Assembly (NCBI GenBank): GCA_010909165.1
Contig: VJWM01000178.1
Span: forward strand, 124,001-188,000
Direction: 5' to 3'
From: Anthoceros angustus
Lineage: Eukaryota > Streptophyta > Anthocerotopsida > Anthocerotales > Anthocerotaceae
Length of the DNA: 64,000 nt
Below the pieces are notes generated by a model, which was not told where the DNA came from, made no database searches, and saw nothing but the letters and a program-made list of their open reading frames with translations. Both the position numbers and the translations under genes were made by a program. Below, piece by piece: positions 34,463 through 47,919 of the stretch (the stretch's first letter is position 1; every line of letters begins with the position of its first letter).

Positions 34463-35238
34463 AGGAGGAGGGAAAGGGTTACGACTTACGACGACGATCT
34501 GCAGAGGGCAGAAGTTGGTTGCAAGGTGTCAGATTGCAATTGCGTGCACCGGGAAGAAGAAGGGGGAGGTACCGAAAAGCGGATGACATAGAAGCCCGCC
34601 GGTATGGCAGACTCAGAACCCGCCGCCATCGGGACGAGCTTCCGGCGGAAGAACGGGATGCCGAGAGATACATATCCTTTCACCAAATCCGGTCTGATCA
34701 AGCAAAGAGTGAATCCTACCTCGGCTCCCATGTCGTGAGCGGCCAGATAAACCTGGAATGGCCATCGGCAAGCCACGGCCAGCTGAGCTTCACGACGCTG
34801 GAAACGTGAGAGGCATTGAGTGAATTGTGTGGAAGAAAAGAGCGTTGCACCTGTGGCTGGCCGAGAGCCAATATGAGGCCGACCAGGTCACCAACAACCT
34901 CAATGACGGAGAGCTTGTCACTCCCGTGAAAGTTGCCGGTGAGCCCGAAGCCACGGAGATCCGGTGCAACTGCGTGGAAGCCTGCCTGGGCCAGGGCTGG
35001 GAGCTGGTGTCTCCAGGAATACCAGATTTCCGGGAAACCATGAAGCAGCAGCACCACCGGGCCTGCGTGCAACTGCTCAGTTCCCACAACTAAGCTGACT
35101 GGCAATTACAAAAGGACGGCATTGATGTGCCTGCGCCAAGAATGGGAGCTCACCGGAGCCCTGTTCGGCTATGTGGATGTTGGTGCCGTTCGCCAGCTGC
35201 ACGAACCGGTGCTTGTGCTGGTGAACCGGAGGCTCCAT
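33854..35238 (-). CDS. Soluble epoxide hydrolase (alpha/beta-hydrolase)
   Basis: Plant soluble epoxide hydrolases open fatty-acid and other epoxides through an Asp-ester intermediate. Five exons fit: 35238-35154 (MEPPVHQHKHRFVQLANGT), 35062-34851 (PVVLLLHGFPEIWYSWRHQ, the HGFP oxyanion loop), 34752-34573 (VYLAAHDMGAEVG with the nucleophile Asp), 34448 to about 34218, and a last exon from about 34125 to 33854. The fourth exon is the lid, with EADFARFDVRTVF and YVQHFEKSGFSDPLRF. The last has PALYVLGETDYTL, supplying the acid Asp, and VPAGHFMQEEAPEQVN with the catalytic His. The nucleophile elbow reads AHDMG rather than the common GHDWG. Start chosen at the ATG giving the family's usual short leader. 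Confidence 0.9.
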
Positions 35239-35603
35239 GATCGAGCAGTTGTGAATCGGAGAATCGCTGTGAGCGAAGGGAGAATCTCTCACACAGACTG
35301 TACTCCGCTGAGAGTGTGAGTACTACAACACGATGGGGCGCCACGATTGTGTGTAATAAGCCTAAAATTTCATCGGAGTGGCGCTGCGATATTCGGAACA
35401 ATTTGGAACCAATAGTTGTTTCTTGTTGTTGAAAATTAATGAAACGAAGTCCTGTCTAATGGGCGACGTTCGCAGTAGTCTCGGATTTCCACGCTTGTAC
35501 GCAACTTTCAAAGACCCAACACCAACTCATTGTCGTCGGTGATCCTCGCAGCTCTGGCATCTTCTTTGCGATTCTTCTTCCCTGTTATTTGTCTTGCTCC
35601 GAC

Positions 35604-35860
35604 AAGGGATTCCGTTCGCCTGCAGCCTGTGATGCAACGCACCTCTGTCATCTTCTGAGCACCAGGGATTCCGTTCGCCTGCAGCCTGTGATGCAACGCA
35701 CCTCTGTCATCTACTCAGCACCAGGGATTCCGTTCGCCTGCGGCCTGTGATGCAACGCAGCTCTGTCATCTTCTTTGCACATTATAACGCAACAGTCGTG
35801 AAGGGATTCTTGCTGTACTCGGTTGTTCGTCTTAGTTCCACCAGAGATTCCATTCGCCTG
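35604..35860. repeat. ~60-bp minisatellite, three full and one partial unit
   Basis: Units beginning AGGGATTCCGTTCGCCTGC start at about 35604, 35665 and 35724, each continuing GGCCTGTGATGCAACGCA-like sequence. A degenerate partial unit lies at about 35842. It is in the spacer between the epoxide hydrolase start and the THG1 3' end. The minus-strand frames over it are repeats of the same peptide and not a gene. Confidence 0.88.
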
Positions 35861-36015
35861 CGACTGTCCACGATTTCTATTTGGTTCCCAAAATGTGGGG
35901 GTTCTCATTCCAAAACTTGTCTTGAATGAGATCATTATGCTCGACCACCAGTGTCGTCTTGTGCGTTTCCCCTTCGTTCGATGTGAACACGTCCACGACC
36001 TGTCATGCACGCATA

Positions 36016-37102
36016 TCAGGCTTCCGCTTCAAGCCGAGGCTGAGGAGAGAGCGCATGCAAGGCAGAGAAGAATTTCACCTTCCTGTGGACCATGGAACCC
36101 TTGCGGAAAATGAGGGGTAAGTTGTTGTAATTTACTCCGAACTCATTGAACAGGAGGTCATTTTTGAAGCTCGCTGACGTCCCCTGCCAAAGCAAGCAGG
36201 TCAGAGCCGGCAGCACATTTGTGCAGGAAAGGAAGGGAGACAACTCACCTTGATCGTCTCCTGTGCCTCAGCTCTGGACCTCCCCGATTGGACCAACAGC
36301 CAGTAGCAGGTGTTGTATTGGTTGTTAATATGACCTAAAACAGTAAGAACAACACATAGGTCCCCAAGCTCCAGCCCATCCAGCAATATGAGCTTCCGAT
36401 CAGGAATGAAGCAGAACCGCAGACGGCTTACAGTCAACCTGCCGCCAAGACAGGTAATCTCGAAGAATTGCATCCGAAGGGTAGCAGACGGCCCTTCCGT
36501 CAAAGGACGGGGCATACTGCAACGGCTTCTCCGGGAAAAACAAGGGCCATTTCAGCACGTAAGTGGCTGAAAACAGCGACACAACAAGGGACACCAGTTT
36601 GCTGTACGACAGAAAAAGCGTTAGGCATGTGCTATCATCGGAGTTGCAACACATAGAGATATCTCCGCTACCTGCTGCGCCGTTTGTAGAGTGTGCTGGA
36701 TTTCTTCAGCACGAAACTGCCACACAGGGACCTGTCAAGCTCAGCCGGGTGGAGGATGCGGAGAGCTCAAGCTTTGGTGTAGGGATAGGGACCTGTATTC
36801 ATCGCTTTCTCCGTATGCAAACACGAGGTCAGGCATCTCTTGGAGCACGCTCTTTGCGCACTCGTTCATGAGCTGCAACGCAGGCTCGTCGTTAGGCTTC
36901 TGAAATCCGTGCACATCGCTGAACCTGCAGAAGAGAAACACCTTCAGAGATGGCACTACACAGGTTACTCCACTTGAGAACACTGCAACGGGTCACACCT
37001 TGTGAAAGCATGCCCGTCGATTCGAATGACAACCCAAGTATGAGGTAGCAGTGAGTTGTTGTCCTCGAAGTCCTTCACATAAGCATACTTGCTCTTGGCC
37101 AT
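36016..37102 (-). CDS. THG1: tRNA-His guanylyltransferase (Thg1)
   Basis: Thg1 adds the G-1 nucleotide to tRNA-His, needed for histidylation. Six exons are readable from the ATG at 37102. They are MAKSKYAYVKDFE with WVVIRIDGHAFTR (metal-binding Asp), and FSDVHGFQKPNDEPALQLMN ending YGESDEY. Then FVLKKSSTLYKRR at about 36721-36672 completes DEYSFV across the splice. LVSLVVSLFSATYVLKW follows with YAPSFDGR and LSWRQVDC, then HINNQYNTCYWLLVQSG, then FKNDLLFNEFGVNYN and IFRKGSMVHRK. The stop is at 36016. Many plant versions have two tandem Thg1 domains; only one is seen here. The open frame continues upstream of the ATG (EEEQKRVE), so an earlier exon or a lost first domain is possible. Confidence 0.88.
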
Positions 37103-37199
37103 CTCCACCCGCTTCTGCTCTTCCTCGGTCCTGACCCTGTTGCAGGCAAGCAGGGGGGAAGAGGCAGGCCACACAAGCCTCGGTTCCCTGCAAAAGACC

Positions 37200-37930
37200 T
37201 TGCGCTAAGGATCCTTGGAATCTGGTTCCTGCTGGGGATAGGCCTATTAGGTTTTTGTTCGACCCATTGAAGACAGAGAGCTTGTACAGCTTTGCCAACC
37301 CCTGTGGCAGGGACCCTGAAAGCTGGTTGTTAGAAAAATCCAAAAGTCTCCAGAGCGATCAGGTTTCCCAGGCTGGGAGGGATCGTTGCTTGACAGATTG
37401 AGGTACCGAAGACCCATCAGGGCTATATCCTGTGGAACACTGCCCTGCAGGTGGTTGTGAGATACGTATCTCCGAGTAGATAGTCCTGCTCAAGTTAGCG
37501 GCACTGCTGTGTCACTGAAATCCCTGTAGAGCTGCTATATCAGAAGTTGTTTCTCCTGAGAACAAAATTTCTGGAAAGGGCCAGGGCTTGCAGCTGACAC
37601 GGTGTGGTTATCCAGTCCGGAACAGGCCCTGAGAAACTTTTGTTGGATAGGGCAAACACCCGGAGAGCGGTGAGGTTGGGGATGGCCTCAGGGAAGGCCT
37701 CACTCAGAGCGTTGATCTGTACATCCAAGAGAATTAAGGACTGGCATTGAGCTAAGGAACTTGGGATACTACCGGACAGGAAGTTGTCACACGCTGAAAG
37801 TGCTACAAGCTGTGGACCACTTAGGCTGGCAATTACTGGACAGATCAAGATAGCTCATGCCCAAATTCCCCAGAGCAGGTGGGACAACGCCACTGAACTG
37901 GTTGTGAGACAAATCAGGAACACCGAAATA
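37200..37930 (-). pseudogene. Leucine-rich-repeat receptor-type gene fragment
   Basis: Minus-strand frames encode plant-type LRRs: DLSHNQFSGVVPPALGNLG at about 37915-37860, then LVALSACDNFLSGSIPSSL and LTALRVFALSNKSFSGPVPDW in ORF 37848-37540, and FSNNQLSGSLPQGLAKLYKL at about 37343-37280. Frameshifts and stops separate them, and no signal peptide, membrane segment or kinase is present. It abuts the THG1 start. It is a degenerate LRR-RLK/RLP fragment. Confidence 0.8.
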
Positions 37931-38543
37931 TGGATGCAAAGATGGGCCTCATTTTGGCTGACCATATTAATTTTGCTTGCCTTCTGAAGGCCTTTAGAAG
38001 CACTGGCGCCTTACAGAAGGGCAGGCTGCACTCTCTGCTGGATGACGTAGTGGTGGGCACCTGCCTGGCGGACATGTATGCAAAATTTGGTGAACTGCAA
38101 GACTGCACGCCAGGTTTTTGATAGCGTGAACACAAAAATTGTGGTGACAAGGAATGCCCTGATATCTGGGTATGCACAGCAAGGGCTCGGACACGAGGCG
38201 CTTGGCGTGTAGGGAATTAATGGAGCAGGAGGTGCTGATTTTAGATAACCTTGTTACCTTTCCTTGCCTTCTGAAGGCCTGTACAGTTTGTTTTGCCTGC
38301 CGCACTGACGGATTTGTCGAAAGAGGACTGCTGGATGACGTAGTGGTGGGTACCTGCCTGGTGGACATGTATGTACAATGTGCTGAACTGGAAGATACAC
38401 GCCAGGTTTTTGACAGCATGAATGTGGTGACATGGACAGCGCTGATTGCTGGGTATGCAAAGCAAGGACTCGGCGAAGAGGCGCCTGTTGTGTATGGAGA
38501 AGTGGAAGAGGCGGGCCTCGTTCTACGGAGCAGGCAGGTCTGA
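37930..38543 (+). pseudogene. PPR (PLS-type) protein fragments
   Basis: Plus-strand frames at 37930-38121 and 38172-38543 read like two diverged copies of one pentatricopeptide block. Each has a VTFPCLLKA-type unit, DDVVVGTCLVDMY and then a TWTALIAGYAKQGLGEEA-type unit. This is the plant organelle-RNA-editing PPR pattern. Stops and frameshifts break the array and no initiating or DYW exon is present. It lies opposite in strand to the LRR debris, with a sharp switch at about 37925. Confidence 0.85.
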
Positions 38544-38639
38544 CATCCGAAGCCTCCAAGCCCTTTGACATTCGAAATGGTGAGCAAGTTTTGGAGCGGC
38601 TATCGTTTGGCAAAAGCTCGGTGGTAGAGGCACGGCAAT

Positions 38640-39000
38640 AGGGGGTCGCAGTGCTTTGGCCTGGTACTGGCTCACTTATGTTCTCTTGAGAAGAAACAGA
38701 CCTCGATACCAAGGCCTGGGGGCTCCACCTCCAGGAGAATCCAGTCCAGGAAAAACATTGAAATTGAATTGTGCAGGGAAGTAGCTGTGGAGTCCAAACC
38801 AATTGCGGGGCTGCCAGACATTTTTGTGGCTTCAAGAAGTCAACCTGAACTGAATTCTTTGTCCTACCTTCTTTTGATGGGGCAAATGCAACAGCTGAGC
38901 AAGCACAATTGTGGGGACATGCACCCTCCGGGTGCGACAGAGTGAAGCATGGCCAACTTGCTCCCACCAGGCATTGTTGGCACATGCTTAAACATTGATG
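38640..39000. other. Spacer, no gene supported
   Basis: A long minus-strand frame crosses this stretch (38985-38254) but is antisense to the PPR remnant and has no family resemblance. It probably includes the 3' flank of the CDC48 copy. Confidence 0.35.
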
Positions 39001-39007
39001 GACTAGT

Positions 39008-41620
<2,613 letters not shown>

Positions 41621-41639
41621 TCCTCCATCTTAGCATTTC

Positions 41640-42640
41640 ATTTGACTGGCTTTTCTCCTTTCCGGTTTTAGGGCTTCCATGCCTCCATTATGAGAAAACT
41701 TTAGTGACTTGTGACCTTGGATACCCAATCTAATACACCGATGAAAGGCCAATGTTGGGTTGAAGTTAGATATACAATTTTACCCCGTGGAGATATTGTT
41801 GGTATATTATCCAAATTTTCAGGTGGTTTCAGAGTTTCATCAAAATCATCAAAATGCTTCACCTGTTGCAATAAGTCATTCATAAATATGTTTCATGGGA
41901 TATGTTTCAACTTAACATTCCAATACAATTTCCTGTCTCCCCTTAAAATTTCCCTCTAGCCACTGATAAAGCTTCCAAAAGCGTTGACTCTCTTTAATTT
42001 TTCTTCAATTACTTACAAATTTTCACCTTTACTATTTGTTGCACTAAGTTCATTACAAGACTTCAAAACTTCATTGAACCTAAGGACTGATTGGCATCGT
42101 ATCACTTTCAAACATAGTTATCTATTTAAAAGAACTGGACCCTATACCATATAGGGCTACAGTTTTGGGTGCCCCTTTGCTAAATAGTTGAGTTTTTTAA
42201 AAGATAAATCCAATACCTAAAATATTTTTCATGACTTCAACAACAAGGTATTATATTTTTATTTAATTTAAAACTTATAAATAGTACTATTCTCATCAGG
42301 TGGTCATTGAAATATGGACCATGAAGTAGTTTCTTGGTTAAGATCTATCGTCGGTCCAGGTGGTCGTGGGATCGATCCCTCTGCCGTATTTGTGCCCCCT
42401 AGCACGAAGGGGTATTTCACCGCGTTCGAGATGCGGGGTTTGCCAAGTATTGGTAAGTTTGCGACTACAAATTTGGCAAAGTATGTAATTAATTTTTTTG
42501 GAAAATAATTATTAAAATCAAAAAATCAATAAAAGTGAAAGATAATTTAATTTCCGCCGAAAAGTGTAAGCCCCTAAGTTATAAGTCTGCTTCGTTTTAT
42601 GGATAATATCATAGCCTAGTTCTGATCCAAGGACTTGTGG
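41640..42640. other. AT-rich spacer, no gene supported
   Basis: AT-rich sequence sits where the CDC48 N-domain exons would be expected. A block at about 42310-42430 with GGGATCGATCCC vaguely resembles a tRNA-derived element but was not convincing. Confidence 0.45.
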
Positions 42641-42649
42641 GTTAAGGGC

Positions 42650-44265
42650 CCACCACAACAACAACAACAACTTTGTTTATGTCCAATAAGGATGAAAGAA
42701 TCATCATGGGATAAAGATGGTACAGCATAAAAGAGGTGAAAAACCGAGTACATATAAATACGTCTACATTAGAGCAATAACTATTTGAGATGAGAGAAAA
42801 AGGAGCTAACACGAAATGACCAATGAGTGTACAGAGTTTGAAGGAGAGAGGAGAACTAAAGTAGCGTGGCAATGCATGAAAACTAGAGGGGTAATTGATA
42901 CGAAACTCCTTCTTGTAAAAATGTAGTCTGGGCTTGAGAGGAGAAGTGGATGAAAGAGGGGTCATCCCAAGTGAAAGAAGGTATCTTAATTTGAGGTCCC
43001 TCTGAATGAGGTGGTTGGGGGGAGGTGAGAGAGGGGAAGCTTGGAGCAGGGAGTAGGCCAAGCCGGGAGTCTAAAAGGTTCAAGCTCGAGCCTTTTAAGC
43101 CGATCAGTAGCCTGGGAGAGCCAACAAAAAGATGCCTTGGAATCAAAATTGAGCCAAAGCAAACGGGAAGACCTGCAGGCAAGGAGGTGGTAAGGGTAAG
43201 GGGTGGGGTTGGCAATGTCAAGGAGGTGATGGCAGTAAAAGAAAGAGGACAGGCGAAAAAGGCCTTAAAATTCAAGATTAACAGTGAGACGTTTAGCTTT
43301 GCAAAAGTTATATAACACGTGAAATTGCTTTTGGAGGCCTTCCGAGGTATGCGAGAAAAGCACAATATCCTGATCAACATATAAGAGGATAGGAATATTC
43401 TTGAGGAATAGGCGAGCGCTTGGATTGCCAGACTTTAGAACCCACTCTTGAAGCTCATATACATACAACCCAAAAAGATTCAGGGACAAAGGGTCACCCT
43501 CATGAACGCCAAGTTGGATGGGAATCTGGTGAGTAAATAAACCATGCGTAGTTTGGATTCAAGCATAAACCTGACTGCAAAGAAGGGTAGCAACATGCCA
43601 CAAATGTGAAGGCAACTCAAGAAATTTCAGTTTGTTAAACAGCTTGTCCCAAGACTCAGAGTTGAAAGACCTTTTAAAATCTACAAAGCAACATGCTTCT
43701 TCCCGCATCGAGCCTCATCAACAAAATAGCCCTGAGGATAAAAATATTGTCCAATTTAAGTGTTCCAACCAAGACGGAAACCAGCTCGGCCCCGGGCACG
43801 CACCTTAGCCTCCTCAGCCCATGAGCTAGTTAGAATCTCCGAACAAGAGCTGTAAATCTTTGCATATGTAGACTCCACAATAATCAATCTGTAGTAGAAT
43901 GGAGGTAAAGGTCGCCGGCTTTAAGAATGGAGTGGATATCATTTTCACAGTAGGGGATCAAGGAAACCGAGAGGCAATGCAGTAATAAACAGAATGGCAA
44001 TGTGAGAAGAGATTCAAGGTCAGCAAATCGGAATAAATCTCCAAGGATACCTATAGGGTCTGATGCGGTACCACTTCTCGACTTCCTGATGATACGGGCC
44101 ACGAGATTGGCGTTGCAAAACCTGAGGCCGGGATCACAGGAATCAAGAGCAGGGAAGGTAGAGGGGATGTGGTAAAGACCATTAACCTTAGGAGAGGAGG
44201 TCAGGATCAGGTTTGAGAAGGATAGGGGTGTGAGTATGGAATTCGTTCCAAAAGGTAGAGCCAAT
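42650..44265 (-). mobile_element. Decayed non-LTR (LINE) retrotransposon, 3' half with RT
   Basis: On the minus strand, parts of a LINE reverse transcriptase are readable in order. A frame near 43740-43640 has CFVDFKRSFNSESWDKLF. It is followed by a VHEGDPLSLNLFGLYV stretch, and LLYVDQDIVLFSHTSEGLQKQ at about 43400-43340, where the usual YADD box is disrupted. The minus-strand 3' end carries a TTG-type microsatellite (plus-strand CAA run at about 42656-42671), a common end of plant LINEs. Many stops make it inactive. The plus-strand frame 43025-43315 is its shadow. Confidence 0.8.
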
Positions 44266-44299
44266 AGGGATGGTCGTCCGAGAGAAGTAAGATAGATGT

Positions 44300-45410
44300 G
44301 TGTACGAGAGAAGTAAGACAGATGTGTTCAGATAAAACATTTGGAACTTTTTCATGGAGAGAAAAATTTTATAAGGTTTGATTGACCACACTTGCCCCGC
44401 GCCACTCGGATTTGTTTACGATTAAGTGTCGAACTATTAAGCCTATAATAAACTCGACTTCCACAATTAAATTCAAAAGTGAGAATGTCGAACTTCTAGA
44501 TTGTGAGATGTGAGAGCCCCATTTGAATCAAGGGACCCGTGAGCACCACGGTTCGCTCCATCTTCCTCTGATGGAGAGAGCCTGGTTTCGATGCACAGAC
44601 CCGTCGATTATGGCCCCACCAAACTTGCGCTGGGCCCTCGAATGGTATGTTTTGGTAATTCAAGTCCTCTCCTTCAACCCAGTGCGCACTGGGGCAGCGC
44701 ACACCCGAGGAATGGCAAATGCCCGATGCACATGGAGTGTGCGCACTCCTTGTGGGCGGGTGCTGCTCCTACTCCACGCTTCCGGGGAATCTTGTATTCC
44801 TGGACCCTGAACCCTAAACCCTAAATTCCCTGCCCTGGGTGCAGCTTTCCATCGGCCGGACTAGATCGACGTCGCTTGGGGCCCATGGGAACCCGCGGTG
44901 GAGGCGAATTCGCAGCTGCTCGATCGTGGGGACTGGTACTCTTGAGAAAGAATTAGGCACTGCAGGACGTTGAAGCTGAACGTCATGAACCTATCCAGGT
45001 TTATTCGGCTGCTCACTGCTCGGAGCAGAGGTTTCTATCCTGCGCCGACCAAACCCGGAAAGATGTAGACGCACCTCTGATGAGACTCCCACAAGTCCCG
45101 TCCATCTTGCTCCACACGAGAAACACGCTCCTCACTTCAACCTACGCTCAAGTCAAACCGTCCTACAGAGGAGGATAGAAGGGATCTTCGCCTGGTTGTT
45201 AGAAGTTTCAACAACGGTTTACAGTGCGATATTGTTATTCTGACACACAAATCCGCAGTACTCAACATGTGTTCAACGTTGATACACGCGTGTTTCCTTC
45301 ACGAACGGATATAAAATTCCCTCGAAACAAGACATCCAAAGAACACAACTTGACAATCTCGCTCTCTGCAGTCGCATTTGGGAAGCTGGAAGCAGTTCTG
45401 CAGCAAGGTG
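44300..45410. other. Upstream region of the root-cap gene, no gene supported
   Basis: Plus-strand frames at 44523-44824 match nothing known. Two CCCTAAA telomere-like units at about 44807-44826 are too short to be meaningful. The last ~300 bases likely include the promoter of the gene starting at 45415. Confidence 0.4.
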
Positions 45411-45414
45411 AGCG

Positions 45415-46531
45415 ATGTCTTTGCAAATGGCGAGGCCGATGCTGGTTGTAGCTCTCTTGTCCATGGTGATCACCATCGAGGCGCATTCATGGACTAAACC
45501 GGGGAAGCACCACCACAAATCCCCCCCTCGTAAGTTCCGATTCCGGAGCAGCGTTCTTGTCTAACCTAAGTCTGTGACGCAATCAAACATGGAGTTTGGA
45601 TGTCATGTGGCTTGGTCTAGTGGATATCTCTACAATTATGAACTGGAGGTTACAGGTTCGAGGTACGTTGCTTGATCTTGACAACATATGCTGATCAATG
45701 GATGCATCCACACTCTCCCGCTCTCCCTGCGCAGCTGCCCGCTGCGGATACGGGTCTGTCTGCAACGACCCCGTGATGAGGACCCAAACCGGGCAGCAAT
45801 TCTACTTCCACGGCCGCAAGAACGCCGACTTCTGCCTGGTGTCCGACATCGAGCTCCACATCAACGCGCACTTCATCGGGCTCGAGGGCGCCACGGTGCA
45901 GCACGACTTCACCTGGGTGCAGTCCCTGGGCGTGCTCTTCGCGGGGAACCAGCTCTACATCGGGGCGCGCAAGGTGGCGAACTGGGATGAGGCTCAGGAC
46001 CAGCTCATCCTGGTGCTGAATTCGGACCCCGTCGTGCTGCCTGCCGGAGCCGGGGCTGTGTGGGATTCCCCGTTGCACGGCGTGGTGGTGGCCCGCACCG
46101 GGGAGGCCAACGCGATCACCGTGGACGTGGCCGGATACGTGAAGCTCACGGTGTTCGTGACCCCCGTGAGCCCGGAGGATGACGCCGCCCACAGCTACGG
46201 CGTGCCATTCGGCGCCGACTGCATGGCGCACCTGGACGTGAGCTTCCAGTTCGCGCGCCTCTCAGACCAGGCGCACGGCGTGCTCGGCCAGACCTATCAC
46301 CCCGGCTTCCAGATGCCGCCCACCACCGGCTCCGCCCGCATTTCCACCATGGGCGACCAGGAGAAGTACATCACGTCCGGGGTGATGGCCCCCGACTGCG
46401 CTGTGTCCAAGTTCCACGTTGCCGGCGATGCTGCCACACCCAGTCTGCTCGCCGACGAGCTCGCGCAGCCTGTGACTTGCGGCACTGGCGGTGCCACTGG
46501 CCATGGGCTGGGCACGGTGTGCCGCCGTTAA
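45415..46531 (+). CDS. Root-cap / LEA-related secreted protein
   Basis: Root-cap family proteins are secreted, Cys-containing plant proteins of uncertain molecular role. Exon 1 (45415-45529) encodes a signal peptide (RPMLVVALLSMVITIEA) and a His-rich start GKHHHK. The intron (45530-45734) is GT-AG and joins phase 1 to exon 2 (45735-46531), giving PARCGYGSVCNDP. The family core follows: GQQFYFHGRKNADFCLVSD, HINAHFIG, DFTWVQSLGVLF, then ANWDEAQDQL, a VVLPAGAGAVW-type stretch, HSYGVPFGADCMAHLD, GVLGQTYHPGF and EKYITSG. About 300 residues, intact and GC-rich. The TAA is at 46529-46531. The start is chosen because it yields the signal peptide. Confidence 0.9.
45600..45675 (+). repeat. Possible tRNA-derived SINE piece in the root-cap intron
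   Basis: TGGCTTGGTCTAGTGGAT resembles a Pol III box A and GGTTCGAGGTAC about 45 bases later resembles box B. No cloverleaf stems could be formed with confidence and no poly-A or target duplication was seen. This is only a weak call. Confidence 0.25.
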
Positions 46532-46539
46532 GGACACGT

Positions 46540-47915
46540 TGCTTCGAGCATGATAGTGGAGGTGCATCTACATGATCATATGGATGTGATAATAGCAGAC
46601 CTCAAATCCGTCGGTGCACTGGCCCAAAGGCCTGAGCTGATCGGGATTTCAGAAGACCTGCCTTAATCAGAAAGTAGAATAACTTCCTGGGCCATGGAAG
46701 CTCAAGGAAAGCTTGCACCATAGACCACTCGGCTGTGGTGAGGCCTAGTGATAATCCAGTGCCTTGGCCTCCAGCACCCTACTACTACTAGTTTATGGTG
46801 CAGCCTGGTAGGTGATATAACCGTATGGTGGTTTTGGCCCCATCTTTCTCTTGAGCAAGCGTCGAGTGCAGGACTTCGATGTCTCCTCACTCATGAGTTG
46901 TTCGTCAGAGCTCCGTGAGCACCGTTCACCTGGATGAAATACTCATCCAAGATGACAGAATCTCCCCTAAATGCTGCAGGTGATTGAATGAGATACCCTT
47001 GGCTACTGACTCTTGAATTCATCACGAATCAATTACTCATACTCGGCATCACGGCCACTTGCTGGATTTGACGCAGGTGGCCACTGCTTGCTCGCTGAGT
47101 GTCATTCGCGTTCATGGTCTCACCGCCAGATTAAGGGTTTTGATGTCAACCGGAAAAGATTGGAGTAGGGTTACACCTGCCCCTGATGGGTGGCACCAGA
47201 AGGGCAGGCAGGCGGATGGGGCGCGCAATTGCCCAGGAAAGCACGGTGAGTGATAGCTCTGAACTTTGAGTTTGCTAAGGGTCAAATAGGTAGGGAACAC
47301 TGTGAGAGAACTGAGCGTTCCTCTTCAAAAAGGCACAATTCAGATTTGGATGGCCGCGGTTTTGTGAAAGTGAACGTGTCCATGTCGAAACTATCCGATA
47401 AAGTGCATGCATTTTGTATAACCCTGGGTGTAATTCCTCTTGAGAGTTTGCTTTCGGCACTCCTGGTATTAAAGACTTCCGTGGATAGGCAAAGGTGAGC
47501 TTGTTGGATGGGCTATGCAAATGTCATCATACCCTGAGCAGGGTATCCCTGGAAGCAGGGCAAGGGACTGGAAGTCCTTCGTCTTTGCAGGGAACCGGTA
47601 GTGAGTGTTGAAGATAATCCGGCCTGCGTGGTGCCGGCAGGTTGCATGGGATTCTAGCCGCTGGTGCTGTGTGCTTGAAGTAGCGCATGTTGTTGAGGTT
47701 GCGCTTTCACGGGTGACGGGCTGACAACGGAACGAATTCCTACTTAGCTCATTCATTCTTCCTGGAATTCATTCATGGCCATCTCATCGTGAAGCAGCCA
47801 TGCTGCTTATGTCATGACCTGGTGCTCGCATTTTTTGAACAATCCCAGCCCAGTGTTTATTGCATCAAGACTTGCAAGATGCAAAGAATCGCCCTGTCTT
47901 GACGTTGACAAACGG
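46540..47915. other. Intergenic, no gene supported
   Basis: Only short frames occur on both strands, without homology. It contains the 3' flanks of the convergent root-cap (+) and PAS-receiver (-) genes. Confidence 0.45.
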
Positions 47916-47919
47916 TGCA

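Noticed and set aside
38254-38985. 243-residue minus-strand ORF
   Set aside because: It is antisense to the PPR fragments, whose plus-strand reading clearly matches PPR units.
42310-42430. Possible tRNA-like or SINE block with GGGATCGATCCC
   Set aside because: No convincing A box, cloverleaf, tail or target duplication could be found.
44801-44826. CCCTAAA telomere-like units
   Set aside because: Only two imperfect units; too short to be an interstitial telomere tract.
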